A stretch of 33,237 bases of DNA from Gammaproteobacteria bacterium (GTDB lineage: Bacteria; Pseudomonadota; Gammaproteobacteria; Coxiellales; Coxiellaceae). Numbering within the stretch: position 1 is the first letter of the stretch; the number at the start of each line of letters is the position of its first letter. The stretch spans positions 1-33,237 of the forward strand of contig JAPLRF010000038.1 of the NCBI GenBank assembly GCA_026399315.1. The letters run 5' to 3'. A program made the position numbers and the translations under genes. The notes below the pieces were generated by a model. The model was given only the letters and a program-made list of their open reading frames with translations. It was not told the DNA's origin and made no database searches. This document shows positions 22,811-33,237 of this stretch, piece by piece.

Positions 22811-25800
22811 ATGCCATTCCAATACCCCTTTCGCGTTTTTGCTAACACCAATCTCGGCACACATTACGATTACACTGCTTTTACAGGCGAATATTTAGCT
22901 TCAAAAGCAACAGGGCAATTTCCCGTTTTACCTGAAATTAATTTAGCAACGGGCAATGTAATTTTAAAATCTGCCTTTGTTAAAACACAAGAATCAAACG
23001 GTCATTTCGAATTCGGGTTTGTGTATAACGCACAAAGCATTAATCAATGGACAGATAATATTCCCCGTATTGTTAATCCAAAAATATTACCATTTCTTTT
23101 TAAAGAAAGTGATGGCTCACAAGTGGAATATATTTTTAATACGCCAGATACCTATGTTTCACCTTCAGGCGCAGCTTCAAAAAGCATTATTAAAAGAAAT
23201 CTCGATGGCACTTTTTTAAAAACCGATTTTAGTACTGGAAAGCAAGCGATTTTTGACGTGAGCGGAAAAATTTCACGTGTTTATGATGCGCGTGGATTTT
23301 GCATGATATATACCTACGCTGGCGATGAATTGAAAACAATTACATCGGATGCAGGTATTTATACGATTGATAAAAAAAACAATCAAGCAACATTTACTTT
23401 CACGGCAGCAGGCGAAAAGGAAACCCGGTTGCTGCGCACCTGGAATTTTGATAATCAAGCTCGCCTGACAAATGAAATTATCCATGATGCAAACATTCCC
23501 AGTAATCGCTATGAAATAAATTATGGTTACGACGAACAGGTCAATGTTTTAAAAAACATTAATCAAAGCGATGGCACGTCTGTTAATTTAGCATATTCCA
23601 GCGACAAAAAAGTGAATCATTTGCAGGTCGGTTCTGCCGGACCAAAATACGATTTTAATTATGCGGAAAACAATACGACCATTACCGATGCGTTGGAATT
23701 TGTCACAACAGTAAGTTTAAATTCAGATAAAAGCATTGATACATGGCAAAAATCAGTGGGTGATACAAAAGATGAAATTGTAACGCTTACGACCCAATTC
23801 ACTTATAATAACGGCGATTTAGAAATAATTAAAAATCCTGACGGGTGTGAAACATCCAGAGCGATTAATAAGAATGGATTGCTTGATCAGCAAATTGATG
23901 CAGACAATCAAACAACGGAATTTGATTATGATCCCGTCACACTGGCTTGTGTTATCAAGCGCGAGCTGATTTCTGGAGCGGTGAATAGCAACCCTATTTG
24001 GGCTGTTACACGCTACGTTTATAATACGTTTCAAATTAATAATGTTAATTTTCGCCAATTACATTTTATTGTTTCCCCAAAAGGTTTTGTCACTGAATTT
24101 ATTTATAATAAAAATACGCGACAATTAAAATCAGAATTAACCTATTTAAGAAACACCTGTGAGCTAATTAATAAATTAAATGAAAATACCGCGTTAAATG
24201 AAAGCGACATGATCCGTTGGGCTTGTAGTGAAAAACTCGATTCAATCAGCTTAAAAAGCATTACAGAAAATAACCGCGGTCAAAAAGCGCAATCGCAAGC
24301 ATTTTCTATTATTGATTCAAATGGCGCTGGTGCAATTTCATCTGATTCGTCAAACAATAACTATAGCTATACGATTGAAGGCAATATTACATCGCACGTT
24401 GAAAAAACAGATGAAAACAGCGTAGCCACTATCACACAAAGTTTTGATGGCTTGCAACGTTTGTTAAGCAGTAATCAAGTCGAATTAAAAGAGGTGCGGA
24501 CTTATATTTACAACGACGCACAAAAAAATGTCGTCATAAAAGAGCCTAATAATCGACGTGAAAAAACGCAATGGAATGATGCCGGGCAAATTATCAGTGT
24601 TACCACAGAAATTGATGAGAGCAAAATTACACGCTTAAAAAGCAATGCGTATGATGTAGCAGGTCGCGTTTGTCAGGTTCAAAACAATGATGATCAAATC
24701 ACCTGTCAAACATGGGACAGCCTAAATCGCCCCCGTTTCACGGTGACGCCAACGGGTCGCATGACTGAAATCACCTACGATGATCTGAATCGTTTTCAAA
24801 GCACAAGGCATTATGTTACGTCGGTCGCGATAAACGATGATGTCATTACTTATCAGGGCTTTGATAAAAGCCGTCGATTAAAATTCTCGGTCGATGGGCG
24901 AGGTGCTGTCACTGAATATCGCTATGATTTATTGAATCGCAAAATTGCTGCTGTTGTTTATAAAACAGAAATTTCTGATATTGAAATAAATGATTTGAAA
25001 AAAGGTAATTTTTCGCGAACACCAAATTCAATGATTGATATGGTCGAGCGTGTTGTTTATGACATGGATAATCATATTATTATGACGCAAGATGCAGCAG
25101 GTTACATTGTTTCGCATCTTCGCAATGCAGCAGGACATGAAGTGTATCGAAAATCTTATGCAAGCCCGCTCGAAATAGATTTAAATAATGCTATTGTGCC
25201 GGTCGAAAATCCGAAAACTGATTTTGCTCAGTTTTATTTTCGCGATGCAAAAGGACAATTGCGCTTTATTGTGGATGATGTTGCCGATGCGCATTACATA
25301 ACACAAATCACTTATTACCCAACGGGGCAATTAAAAACACAAATTGATTATGCTAACACGGCCAAATTGCAAAATATAAAATTAAGTGTTGATTCAAATC
25401 CTGATTTATTGATTCCAGTGTCAGATGATGAAGACCAAAAAACAACCTGCCAATACGATTCGCGACAACGCTTAATTAAAAAATACTTACCCACTATGCG
25501 TTTGCATGAAGTGTCATTCGATAATATGGGTAACGCATATTTAGAAAGTGAAGGGGATGATTCGACGCAAATAGCGGCAGCAACAACGCATACCACTGCA
25601 AAACGATTTGATAGTTGGGGTCAACTCATTGCTATTGCACCACCGCTGGTTTATGAAAAAATAAAATCAATTTCTAATGATATGCAATTAACCTTGGATG
25701 ATCGTTTATTGCAGATTGAGGCAGTGTGGAAAAATCAATCTGAGCGCTATATCTATGATGATAAAACCGGATTGCACACAGCGAAATTTGATATCGTGCC

Positions 25801-28800
25801 TGACGATGTCGATTCAACGCTTGCAATAAACCAAGCGAAAACGGTTTTTATCAGTGATGCTGATCGACGCGTTGTGTTATCAGTGGGGCCTGATGGACAA
25901 GGACAAAGCACAACACACCATTCTATTTTTAATAAACCCATTGAATCTCGGCATTATGCGCAAGCCATCGATTTAGCGCAATTATCCAGTTCAAGTAATG
26001 GCTTTATAACACCTGAAATTCAATCTATTATTGATAACAATAAGACAGTTAATGATGTGTGTCACCAGTATAAATACGATGGCGCAGGCGATGAAAAAGA
26101 GTATATCGATCCAGATGGTTTTGCCACGCAAACAGAAACCAATACTTTTGGTGACTGGGATAAAAAAATTATTCCCGTTAATGGTAAAATACCGTCGCTC
26201 ATAATTAAACGAGAATTCAATCTCCGTCGTCAATGTATTTTGAAATCAAAAAGTAGCATTTCAAAGACAATAACAACTACAAAAAAATTCGATAATTTGC
26301 ATGGTCAGTGCACCGGCAGTACGAATGGTAATGCGGCCGAAACCAAATTCGGTTATGAACCGCGTGGCGTCATTAACACTGAAATCGATGCATTGAACAA
26401 CGCTGTTACTGTTAATCATGATTCATTTAAGCGTGAAACCAAGCGTATTTTCCCCGGAAAGCAATCGGTCCAATCAGTTTATAGTCAAAAAAATCGCAGC
26501 GTGACGATCATTAATAACAATAGCAAAACGCAAAAAACAACAGATGCTTTTCACAATGTGATTAGTGTCGCTGATGCGAACAATAATACGACCCGTGTCA
26601 AATTCAATGCGAAAAACCAATGGGAAAGCAGGGTTGATTCCCTGAATAATACCCACACGCAGCAGCATGATTTGCGTGGATTAAAGCGTCGTAGCGCTTT
26701 TAAAAGCGGCCATTCTGATTATGCCAGCGCGTCTACATTTGATTTCAATTTAAGTCGCGTACTGACAATAGAGACCAAAAATGCCGATGCGCCGAGTCAA
26801 CAAGATAAATTAATAACGCAGCACCAAGTAAACACTTTGTCTCAGCGCGTTAAAACAATAACGCCTGCCAATCACGTGCGTATGAATATTTTTAATCTTC
26901 GCTCATTGGTAACGGAACATCGTAAGGTGTTGGATGACAAAATTTCTGTTGTTACGACGCAGGATTATAATGCACAAAAGAAATCAAATTCACTTGTTGC
27001 GTCAACCACAACGCAAAGTCATTGCTATTCGGAACAAACAGGGTTTGATGATTTTGGGCGTGAAACAAGCCATGTTATTGATCCCGAAACGTCAGAAAAT
27101 ATTTCTGGATTAGCGTTAACACGCATTTCTGTTTTAGATGACTCAAATCAAGTCATCGTAAAAATAGATCCTAAAAAACAAAGCACTTTCTACGTTCGTG
27201 ATGTAAATGGCAATATCCGCTATGAAATTAACCCGAAGGGCGGTGTGACAGAGCACCGTTATAATGCAGACAATAAAATTATCTTTACCGTGCAATATAA
27301 TTCTTCAGTTGAACTATCTAAAATAAATGTTGATATTAAAGTAATCGATGTCAATTTATTAATAACAAAAAGTGAATATGACCGTCAGACCACGTATTTA
27401 TACGGCAATCAATTTAATGAACGCTTTCGCATTAACCGTGCAGGTGCAGTGACGGAAACGCGCTATGATTTAAATAACAATAAAACAGGCGCAGTGCAAT
27501 ATTACCATTTACTTCAAACGGATTTTTCAACTGCAACAACAGAAGCCCTAGCAATACAGTGTGCACAAATTCGAAATTTAGAAAAAGATAAAGCGACTTT
27601 TCGCGTTTTAGATTCAGAAGGCCAAGAAGTTTTTGTTTTTAATTCGGATGGTTCTGTTACGCAGAAATTTTACTATTCAACGCTGCATACTGTTAATTCA
27701 GAAATTAAATATGCAGAGCGGGTTACAAACCCTGAAGATTTTTCGAATTTATCAATCGACGCTATTCAAGCGAAACTAAAAACCAATTCATGCGATAGAA
27801 AATCATTTTGGATTCGAGATAATTTAAATCGATTGCAATTTTACGTTAATCCTTTGGGCGCTGTGACGCGATATGATTATCTGGCTGATACAAATTGCCG
27901 AACACAAATGACAGAATTTAAAAATGTGATTATTATTCCGGGAAAATACGATGATTTGCTTGGATTATTAAATACCTTATCACCAACAATTAATATTGAT
28001 GCCATTGAAACAAGCATTTATGATTCCGCTGAACGTGAAATTACGCATATTGATGCGATGCAAAATCAAGAGAGCTGGCATTATGATGGCGCCAGTCGGA
28101 AATCCACGCACAAAACATTAAGTGGTCATGCCTGGATCTATGATTATGATGGCGCAAATCGATTGGTCAGTGAATTATCACCCTTAACAACCGTCTATTC
28201 AGCTTCAATTGATATAGGCAATGTGACTGACGTTCAAATAAAATCAGAATCCATTGCAATTAAAAAAACAACGCAATATGATGCGAATTCAAATATTACC
28301 GCAATTGTTTCAGCGTTGAATGCTGATGATGAGCACGCAGTTAATTTCGCGTATAACGCATTAAATCAAAAAATATTAGATCATTGGCCGAGTTTGCCGA
28401 TTGATGATTTAACCCAAGAAACAAATTTGTTTGTTCGTCCTGAGAAAATACAATCTGTTTCACGATCCATTGTTTCAAGTGCGCATGGCGCAAAATTAAT
28501 TACCTTCGACGAAAACAATACCCCTGAATTTTATGCGTATAATGCACAAGGCCAATTAATTTATCGTGTCAATGCGTTGGGGTACGTGATCGAATATCAG
28601 CGCAATGGTTTTGGTCAGGCTGAATGTTTTATTGCTTATGCAACACAATTAACGCTGGATTTATCATCTTGCCTGGAAACAGGCTTAACAATGGATGTCA
28701 TTGCTGCGAATTTAAGAAAAGAGCCTGAAAATGACAGTTCTGTTCATCAGGTGTTTGATCAATGTGGCCGAATTACGGCAGTAATACGCGACGCAGTGAT

Positions 28801-30091
28801 AACTTACATTCCAGATGCTGATAAAACTAAGCAAGCAGTTGTTTCGTTAACAACACCCACAACCCAACATCAATTTAATGCTTTTGGTGAAGTGCAATTA
28901 ACCGCAACACTTATTTCAGGAAACGTGTGGCGACAAAACTTAACGTGGTACGATCAATGCGGAAATGAAATTGCCAGCGTGGATGCCAATGGTATTGCAA
29001 CAGTATTAACGCTCGATGCGCGCGGCAGAAAAACAGGCGAATATCATTATGCTAATCGCATTCCGCAGGATCAATTCCCTGCTATATCAAGCGCGACATG
29101 GGATGATTTAAAAAATGTATTATTGCCACTGGCTGACACAACAAAAGACCGCAATATCAGCACGCCTCGCGATATTCTGGGTCGTATTACCGGTGTTTAT
29201 CATGTCAATGTCATCACACAAGAAGTGAATTACGATCAACATAGCGTGACCAGCAATGCACCTGCAACAGTGGGTATTACTTATACTTACACTGCGGATG
29301 GCAAAATTAAAAGTACAACTTACCCTAACCAAAGCATTGAAATTAATTATTATGATGAACGTGGTTATTTGGCTGCGAAAACAGGCGTAAAACGAACACA
29401 AGCAGGTAACGCAGGAATTGTTATTCGACCCATTACGTATTATCACATCAATGCGCATGGTGAATGCGTTGAAACATTCAGCCCTATTGATGGATGTAGT
29501 GTTGATGATTTCGATCCTGCTTCTAATGTTATGCCCGCGCCATTATCCATCGTAAATAAAGTAAAAGACCGTTATGAGCGCTTTATGCGGGATGCTAAAA
29601 ACCATATTTTGCTGCATCAGGATAGCAATAAAAATTTAAAACACCATACTTTCAATGCAACAGGAAAAGTGGCGCGTAAATACAAATCCACGACTGTTCC
29701 TGATCCCAAAGATGAAAAGAATTTAAAAATAACGCATGTTGAAGAGACGCAGCATACATATGACGCATTAAATCGCTTAATTTTAAGTGGTGTTTATCGT
29801 GATGCCATTGTGCAATCGCAACATGCTTATTTATATGATGCATTCACGGTTATTGCAGAAGGGCCGGGTGATGGCACTTTTCCCATTCAACATCATCACG
29901 ATCAAGCAGGGCGAAAATGGTTAACAGTGACGGATACCGGTGCGCCGAAAATCATAGGACGAAATGCAGCGGGCGATGAAACGGTTACCATCACTTCTCT
30001 TGAAACAGATTTATCTATTAAAAAATTAACAGATTTACCCGCAATAATGGCAAATCGTGATTCTTTTAAGGTGCTAGACCTGTTGCATTAA
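22811..30091 (+). CDS. Giant RHS/YD-repeat protein, N-terminal part (frame interrupted at 30091)
   Basis: YD-repeat proteins wrap into hollow beta shells that enclose a C-terminal toxin or ligand domain. The start is ATG 22811, with GGAG nine bases upstream; the in-frame GTG at 22754 falls in a leader hairpin. From this start there are 2426 residues. The N-terminus (FRVFANTNLGTHYDYTAF, then INLATGNVILKSAFV) resembles the opening of RHS shells and has no signal peptide. Numerous YD-type repeats follow, such as TEITYDDLNR, TEYRYDLLNRK, TEHRYNADNK and TETRYDLNNN. The expected RHS-core end motif (DPxGL type) is not found before the stop. The last residues before TAA (VLDLLH) do not look like a natural end, while the next frame stays open to the window edge. 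No T6SS VgrG, PAAR, TcdB or SpvB part is seen here. Confidence 0.9.
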   Translation: MPFQYPFRVFANTNLGTHYDYTAFTGEYLASKATGQFPVLPEINLATGNVILKSAFVKTQESNGHFEFGFVYNAQSINQWTDNIPRIVNPKILPFLFKESDGSQVEYIFNTPDTYVSPSGAASKSIIKRNLDGTFLKTDFSTGKQAIFDVSGKISRVYDARGFCMIYTYAGDELKTITSDAGIYTIDKKNNQATFTFTAAGEKETRLLRTWNFDNQARLTNEIIHDANIPSNRYEINYGYDEQVNVLKNINQSDGTSVNLAYSSDKKVNHLQVGSAGPKYDFNYAENNTTITDALEFVTTVSLNSDKSIDTWQKSVGDTKDEIVTLTTQFTYNNGDLEIIKNPDGCETSRAINKNGLLDQQIDADNQTTEFDYDPVTLACVIKRELISGAVNSNPIWAVTRYVYNTFQINNVNFRQLHFIVSPKGFVTEFIYNKNTRQLKSELTYLRNTCELINKLNENTALNESDMIRWACSEKLDSISLKSITENNRGQKAQSQAFSIIDSNGAGAISSDSSNNNYSYTIEGNITSHVEKTDENSVATITQSFDGLQRLLSSNQVELKEVRTYIYNDAQKNVVIKEPNNRREKTQWNDAGQIISVTTEIDESKITRLKSNAYDVAGRVCQVQNNDDQITCQTWDSLNRPRFTVTPTGRMTEITYDDLNRFQSTRHYVTSVAINDDVITYQGFDKSRRLKFSVDGRGAVTEYRYDLLNRKIAAVVYKTEISDIEINDLKKGNFSRTPNSMIDMVERVVYDMDNHIIMTQDAAGYIVSHLRNAAGHEVYRKSYASPLEIDLNNAIVPVENPKTDFAQFYFRDAKGQLRFIVDDVADAHYITQITYYPTGQLKTQIDYANTAKLQNIKLSVDSNPDLLIPVSDDEDQKTTCQYDSRQRLIKKYLPTMRLHEVSFDNMGNAYLESEGDDSTQIAAATTHTTAKRFDSWGQLIAIAPPLVYEKIKSISNDMQLTLDDRLLQIEAVWKNQSERYIYDDKTGLHTAKFDIVPDDVDSTLAINQAKTVFISDADRRVVLSVGPDGQGQSTTHHSIFNKPIESRHYAQAIDLAQLSSSSNGFITPEIQSIIDNNKTVNDVCHQYKYDGAGDEKEYIDPDGFATQTETNTFGDWDKKIIPVNGKIPSLIIKREFNLRRQCILKSKSSISKTITTTKKFDNLHGQCTGSTNGNAAETKFGYEPRGVINTEIDALNNAVTVNHDSFKRETKRIFPGKQSVQSVYSQKNRSVTIINNNSKTQKTTDAFHNVISVADANNNTTRVKFNAKNQWESRVDSLNNTHTQQHDLRGLKRRSAFKSGHSDYASASTFDFNLSRVLTIETKNADAPSQQDKLITQHQVNTLSQRVKTITPANHVRMNIFNLRSLVTEHRKVLDDKISVVTTQDYNAQKKSNSLVASTTTQSHCYSEQTGFDDFGRETSHVIDPETSENISGLALTRISVLDDSNQVIVKIDPKKQSTFYVRDVNGNIRYEINPKGGVTEHRYNADNKIIFTVQYNSSVELSKINVDIKVIDVNLLITKSEYDRQTTYLYGNQFNERFRINRAGAVTETRYDLNNNKTGAVQYYHLLQTDFSTATTEALAIQCAQIRNLEKDKATFRVLDSEGQEVFVFNSDGSVTQKFYYSTLHTVNSEIKYAERVTNPEDFSNLSIDAIQAKLKTNSCDRKSFWIRDNLNRLQFYVNPLGAVTRYDYLADTNCRTQMTEFKNVIIIPGKYDDLLGLLNTLSPTINIDAIETSIYDSAEREITHIDAMQNQESWHYDGASRKSTHKTLSGHAWIYDYDGANRLVSELSPLTTVYSASIDIGNVTDVQIKSESIAIKKTTQYDANSNITAIVSALNADDEHAVNFAYNALNQKILDHWPSLPIDDLTQETNLFVRPEKIQSVSRSIVSSAHGAKLITFDENNTPEFYAYNAQGQLIYRVNALGYVIEYQRNGFGQAECFIAYATQLTLDLSSCLETGLTMDVIAANLRKEPENDSSVHQVFDQCGRITAVIRDAVITYIPDADKTKQAVVSLTTPTTQHQFNAFGEVQLTATLISGNVWRQNLTWYDQCGNEIASVDANGIATVLTLDARGRKTGEYHYANRIPQDQFPAISSATWDDLKNVLLPLADTTKDRNISTPRDILGRITGVYHVNVITQEVNYDQHSVTSNAPATVGITYTYTADGKIKSTTYPNQSIEINYYDERGYLAAKTGVKRTQAGNAGIVIRPITYYHINAHGECVETFSPIDGCSVDDFDPASNVMPAPLSIVNKVKDRYERFMRDAKNHILLHQDSNKNLKHHTFNATGKVARKYKSTTVPDPKDEKNLKITHVEETQHTYDALNRLILSGVYRDAIVQSQHAYLYDAFTVIAEGPGDGTFPIQHHHDQAGRKWLTVTDTGAPKIIGRNAAGDETVTITSLETDLSIKKLTDLPAIMANRDSFKVLDLLH
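24700..28700 (+). repeat. About 70-residue internal modules in two blocks of the RHS protein
   Basis: A longer unit recurs within the YD shell: (R)D-x-x-G/N-x-x-R-F-x-V-N-P-x-G-A-V-T-E-x-R-Y-D, then an N-(R/N)-K step and a (V/I)-x-Y strand, and often an L-x-L/D tail. One block has copies near 24,720, 24,860, 25,064 and 25,234. A second block has copies near 27,190, 27,400, 27,605 and 27,812, about 200-210 bp apart, with a further copy near 28,534. The copies are divergent in DNA, so the duplication is old. Confidence 0.65.
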
Positions 30092-33000
30092 ATAATCCAG
30101 GTTATGATGCCAGTAAAGTGCAATTGCCGCATACACCCTTATCACTTTTGTTAAGCAATAGTTATCCGCAATTTGGAAAACAATCTTTATCATTTGCAGC
30201 GCAAATGAACGCAGATCTTTTTCCGGCGTCTTTAAAAATAACCAACCCGGATGAGGTTGTTGTGACAGTGCCAATGATTTATTGCCCTATTACAAAGCGT
30301 TTTGGGCTTGATATCAGTCTGTGGGTTCTAGGAAATTATCAAATTGACATTCAGCACACGCTTAAGGCACAAACAGCTGTTGATCAAGATATTATTTGGG
30401 GTATGTTTCGCTGGACTGCGCAAATTAATTGGCAAGGCTTGGAAGAAAAGCCGGATGAAGATCCTCTTGTTTTGGCTCAACCTGCATTTTTAAATTCAAA
30501 TAATAATAGCAGGTCTGATCAAGGAATTACTTGGACGAATTTTCATAAAAAAGAAAGCGTCAAAACTGCTTCAGGTGCTGTCACGCAATTCGAGTATGAG
30601 AATAGTCACAATAAATTATCAGCGCAAATTGATCCCGCGGTAACGGTTGTTGATGAAAAGGGAATTGCGAGCAAGGTCAGTGCGCGCACGGAATTCTCGC
30701 ACAATAAATCAGGCGCCTTAATTGCTAAAAAAGATCAAAACGGTCACATTCAATTATTTAAATTAAATGAAGCGCATCAAAAAACAGCGCATATTGCGGC
30801 AGATGGCACTTCTTTTTACATTAAAAAATTAAATGCTTTTGGTGAAGACATTGAGGTAATCAGTGCGTTAGGCAACACGTGGAAAAAAACACGCGATAAT
30901 AAAGGTAATGTGTTGACGTTAACAACACCGATGGGCGAAGTGTGGTCTTATGAATTCAATGAAAATAATTTTGTGACTAAAGTAACGCCGCCTGCTGGTT
31001 CCGCAACCGGCGCGACACGCTATGGTCAAGGCCCTTTTGGTGATATGAATGCAGAATATTCTCCAATGGGTGAAGCGCATCATTATATGCACGACACACA
31101 TCATCAAGTTTTATTGCACACTGCCATTAATATTAACAAAACAATTGCCTATCAAGTTATGATCATTCGCGATTTCTGGGGAAAAGAATGTCAAAAAACA
31201 GATGGGTCAGGTGCGGTAGATTTAACAGATTATTATTTTAATGGGCCGATTAAAAGTAAAAAAGGCGTTTCTTATTCGTCAGGTGATAATCGACAAATGT
31301 TGCCGTTTGATGCGATTGCAGGCACTTTTTCATTAACGCCTGTAGCAACACCTTTATCAAATATTCATTATGAATATTTAACGAGTCTTTTTTTACATAA
31401 AATAACAGATTCAAATACAGTGAACCCACAAACGTTAATTCGCATTCCTGATAGTGTTAATAATCCTATTTTAGTGCATGAAACCAATGGTTCTGGCGCT
31501 GTGTTGCAAGAAACAGCAGTGCATTATAATGCTTTGCGTGACGCAACAACGCAAATTAATTTACAAGGTGGCGGTCAATTGGCCATTGCCAATTTTGCAG
31601 ATCCAGTGCGTAATCGCAGACGCGTTAATGCAATTTATCAATCCTCAACAGGTGATATTTATAATCACGATGGTTGGAATGTGTTTGATATGGCGGATAA
31701 TACGGTTGTAAATGATGGTCAAATGATTGATGGTGTTATTCAATCGGTTGTGGTTAAGGCTTCGCGTTGGGGTTATCTGGCACCGAATCAAGGTAATACT
31801 TTTTCATTTGAGTTTGGCAGAAGAAAAACACAATCAAATTATGTGCCAGGTACTTATGGACCTTATGCAGATATGAATGGATTTCCGGCTGTTTTTGGCG
31901 TTAATAATAACGAACAGATTTCATGTGTTTCGATGGCGTTGCCGGGTTTGATAGTAAATGCAATACCGTTTACAGTTTTCTGTGATCCTGTGAATTTAGG
32001 ACATGGTATATTATTTGTTACTTGGCAGGATATGTTGTCTGGTGCTTTAGTTTCTTCAGCAGATGCTGTGATGATAGGTGCTGGACAAATTATTCAAAAT
32101 AGAAAAATAGACACTAAAAATTCATTCGTATTTTTTTCTGGCGTAACACCCAATGTATTTTTCAATGTAGTGATTACGATTATCACAACAGATAATCGTG
32201 TCTTTCAAAGCATCACGCCACTTTTAATTCCTTTGCAAGGCTTTAATTACCCTGCGAAAATAAGTTATGAACCCGGTGGATTATTGGATTCTATTATTAT
32301 GCCGACGTCGGGTGGTTGGAATGGTAATCAACCTTATGCCATTACAAAATTAGCATACAACGAAAATGGCTTGTCTGTTAGTTGTTTTAATAAACGTTTA
32401 GTACAAATTATACTTAAAACAAAATGCGACGGCAACACAACTGCTACGTACGATCAATTTAACGTAGACGGTACGCCTTTAAAATCTATTTTTGCATCAA
32501 CGGATTTTTATGAAACAGTTATTACAGATACATCACTCAATACCATGCGATTATTTGATGTATCTGTTATTGCACAAACAGCGGCAAAACGTGAGCGCGA
32601 TTGTCAAATAAGCGAAATTACAAGCGATCGCTTTTACGACACCAGAACGAATTTAAGTGTCGTGACCAATGTTAAAAGTCCATTTGATTCAACGGAAACT
32701 TTTCCCCGTAATATATTTTTAACAAACAGTTTGGATAGACGCGTGTTGAGAGAATCTGTTACTGCCATTCGCGCAAATGGTGATGTTTTTGAAAATATCC
32801 CTGTTGATTTTTTCCACGATAACCAAAAAAATATCACAGCCACCTTTGGCACAATTGTTAATTCAGAAAACGAAAGTCAATTAGCCCTGCAATTAACGGC
32901 CAATCCTGTTTCAGCCTTTAATGCATCGAGTTTAATGGGTGCGCCATCGATGGTTGTGCAGCAAGGGGATACGTGGGAAAGTTTTGCTGATCGCGCATTG

Positions 33001-33237
33001 GGCAATGTTGCTTTTTCTGCTGTGTTACGTGCCTATTCTGGTTCGCCTTTAATTCCGGGTCAATTGATTAATATTAAACAAACCTTAAATAATTACAATA
33101 AAACACGCGATTACGCGCCGTATCAAAAATTAATGGATGTGATTTATAATGCCTTAAATCCAGCATTACAAACACCGTATGCGCCACCACCCAAACCGCA
33201 TCATGAAAGTTTTTGGGATGAATTAATCATTGGATTG
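30070..33237 (+). CDS. RHS protein, continuation in the -1 frame, running off the window
   Basis: The frame starting at 30070 (after a TAA at 30067-30069) is open for 1056 codons to the end of the window and has no credible start or ribosome site of its own. One inserted base near 30071 would join it smoothly to the upstream protein (SFK, then GARPVALNNPGYDASK). The first third has YD-like text (TQFEYENSHNK, AEYSPMGEAHHYMHD, VWSYEFNEN). The middle is a less familiar beta-rich region. At 32950-33081 a LysM-like motif appears: VVQQGDTWESFADRALGN, then IPGQLINIKQ. A Pro-rich stretch (YAPPPKPHHES) begins the last 20 residues. In known polymorphic RHS toxins a LysM, then a proline-rich and hydrophobic segment precede the toxin domain, so the effector end probably lies just beyond the window. 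No function is assigned to the middle region. Confidence 0.85.

Noticed and set aside
29120..29458. 112-residue minus-strand ORF within the RHS gene
   Set aside because: It is antisense to clear YD-repeat coding sequence, has no recognisable domain, and its composition is that of a reversed low-GC coding frame.
30064..30070. Programmed -1 frameshift signal (TTTTAAG) in the RHS gene
   Set aside because: It does not fit the X XXY YYZ pattern: the A-site tRNA would re-pair on TAA. I also see no clear downstream pseudoknot. A one-base deletion or error is simpler.

Overview
The window reads as an AT-rich gammaproteobacterial chromosome. The protein sequences look most like Legionellales (Coxiellaceae/Legionellaceae). 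The reasons are the lepA, rnc, era, recO, pdxJ gene order, a GluRS with Coxiella-like motif spellings, a Legionella Wip-type phosphatase candidate, and a giant YD-repeat gene. This placement is an inference from recalled families; no search was run.

Layout. Positions 1-1200 hold the 3' two thirds of lepA. A tandem array of four 52-54 bp hairpin repeats (1214-1424) sits where lepB is often found. rnc, era and recO follow in a tight, overlapping operon (1441-3744). A promoter and a candidate effector phosphatase gene (3811-5613) separate recO from pdxJ, which has its own sigma-70-like promoter. lpxH converges on pdxJ with a 17 bp overlap and diverges from gltX across a 78 bp imperfect palindrome. 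gltX, a polyprenol-phosphate-sugar-synthase-like glycosyltransferase and cysS are co-directional. An unknown secreted cysteine-rich protein is antiparallel to them.

From 11552 a slipin gene leads into a complete RND tripartite efflux set: outer-membrane lipoprotein, periplasmic adaptor and inner-membrane pump. purB and a permuted papain-fold (YiiX-type) protein lie on the minus strand. A WbpE-like sugar aminotransferase and a short-chain dehydrogenase follow on the plus strand. The last third is a giant RHS/YD-repeat gene (22811 to beyond the end). It is split by an apparent one-base frameshift near 30070-30091. Its second part contains a LysM-like motif and a proline-rich segment near the window end, which suggests that a C-terminal (toxin?) region and any immunity gene lie just outside.

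Housekeeping functions (translation, RNA processing, DNA repair, PLP and purine synthesis, lipid A synthesis) are interleaved with accessory genes for host or competitor interaction. Intergenic spaces carry a dispersed GAAGC-plus-hairpin repeat family and hexanucleotide microsatellites. No tRNA, rRNA, CRISPR array or transposase was seen.
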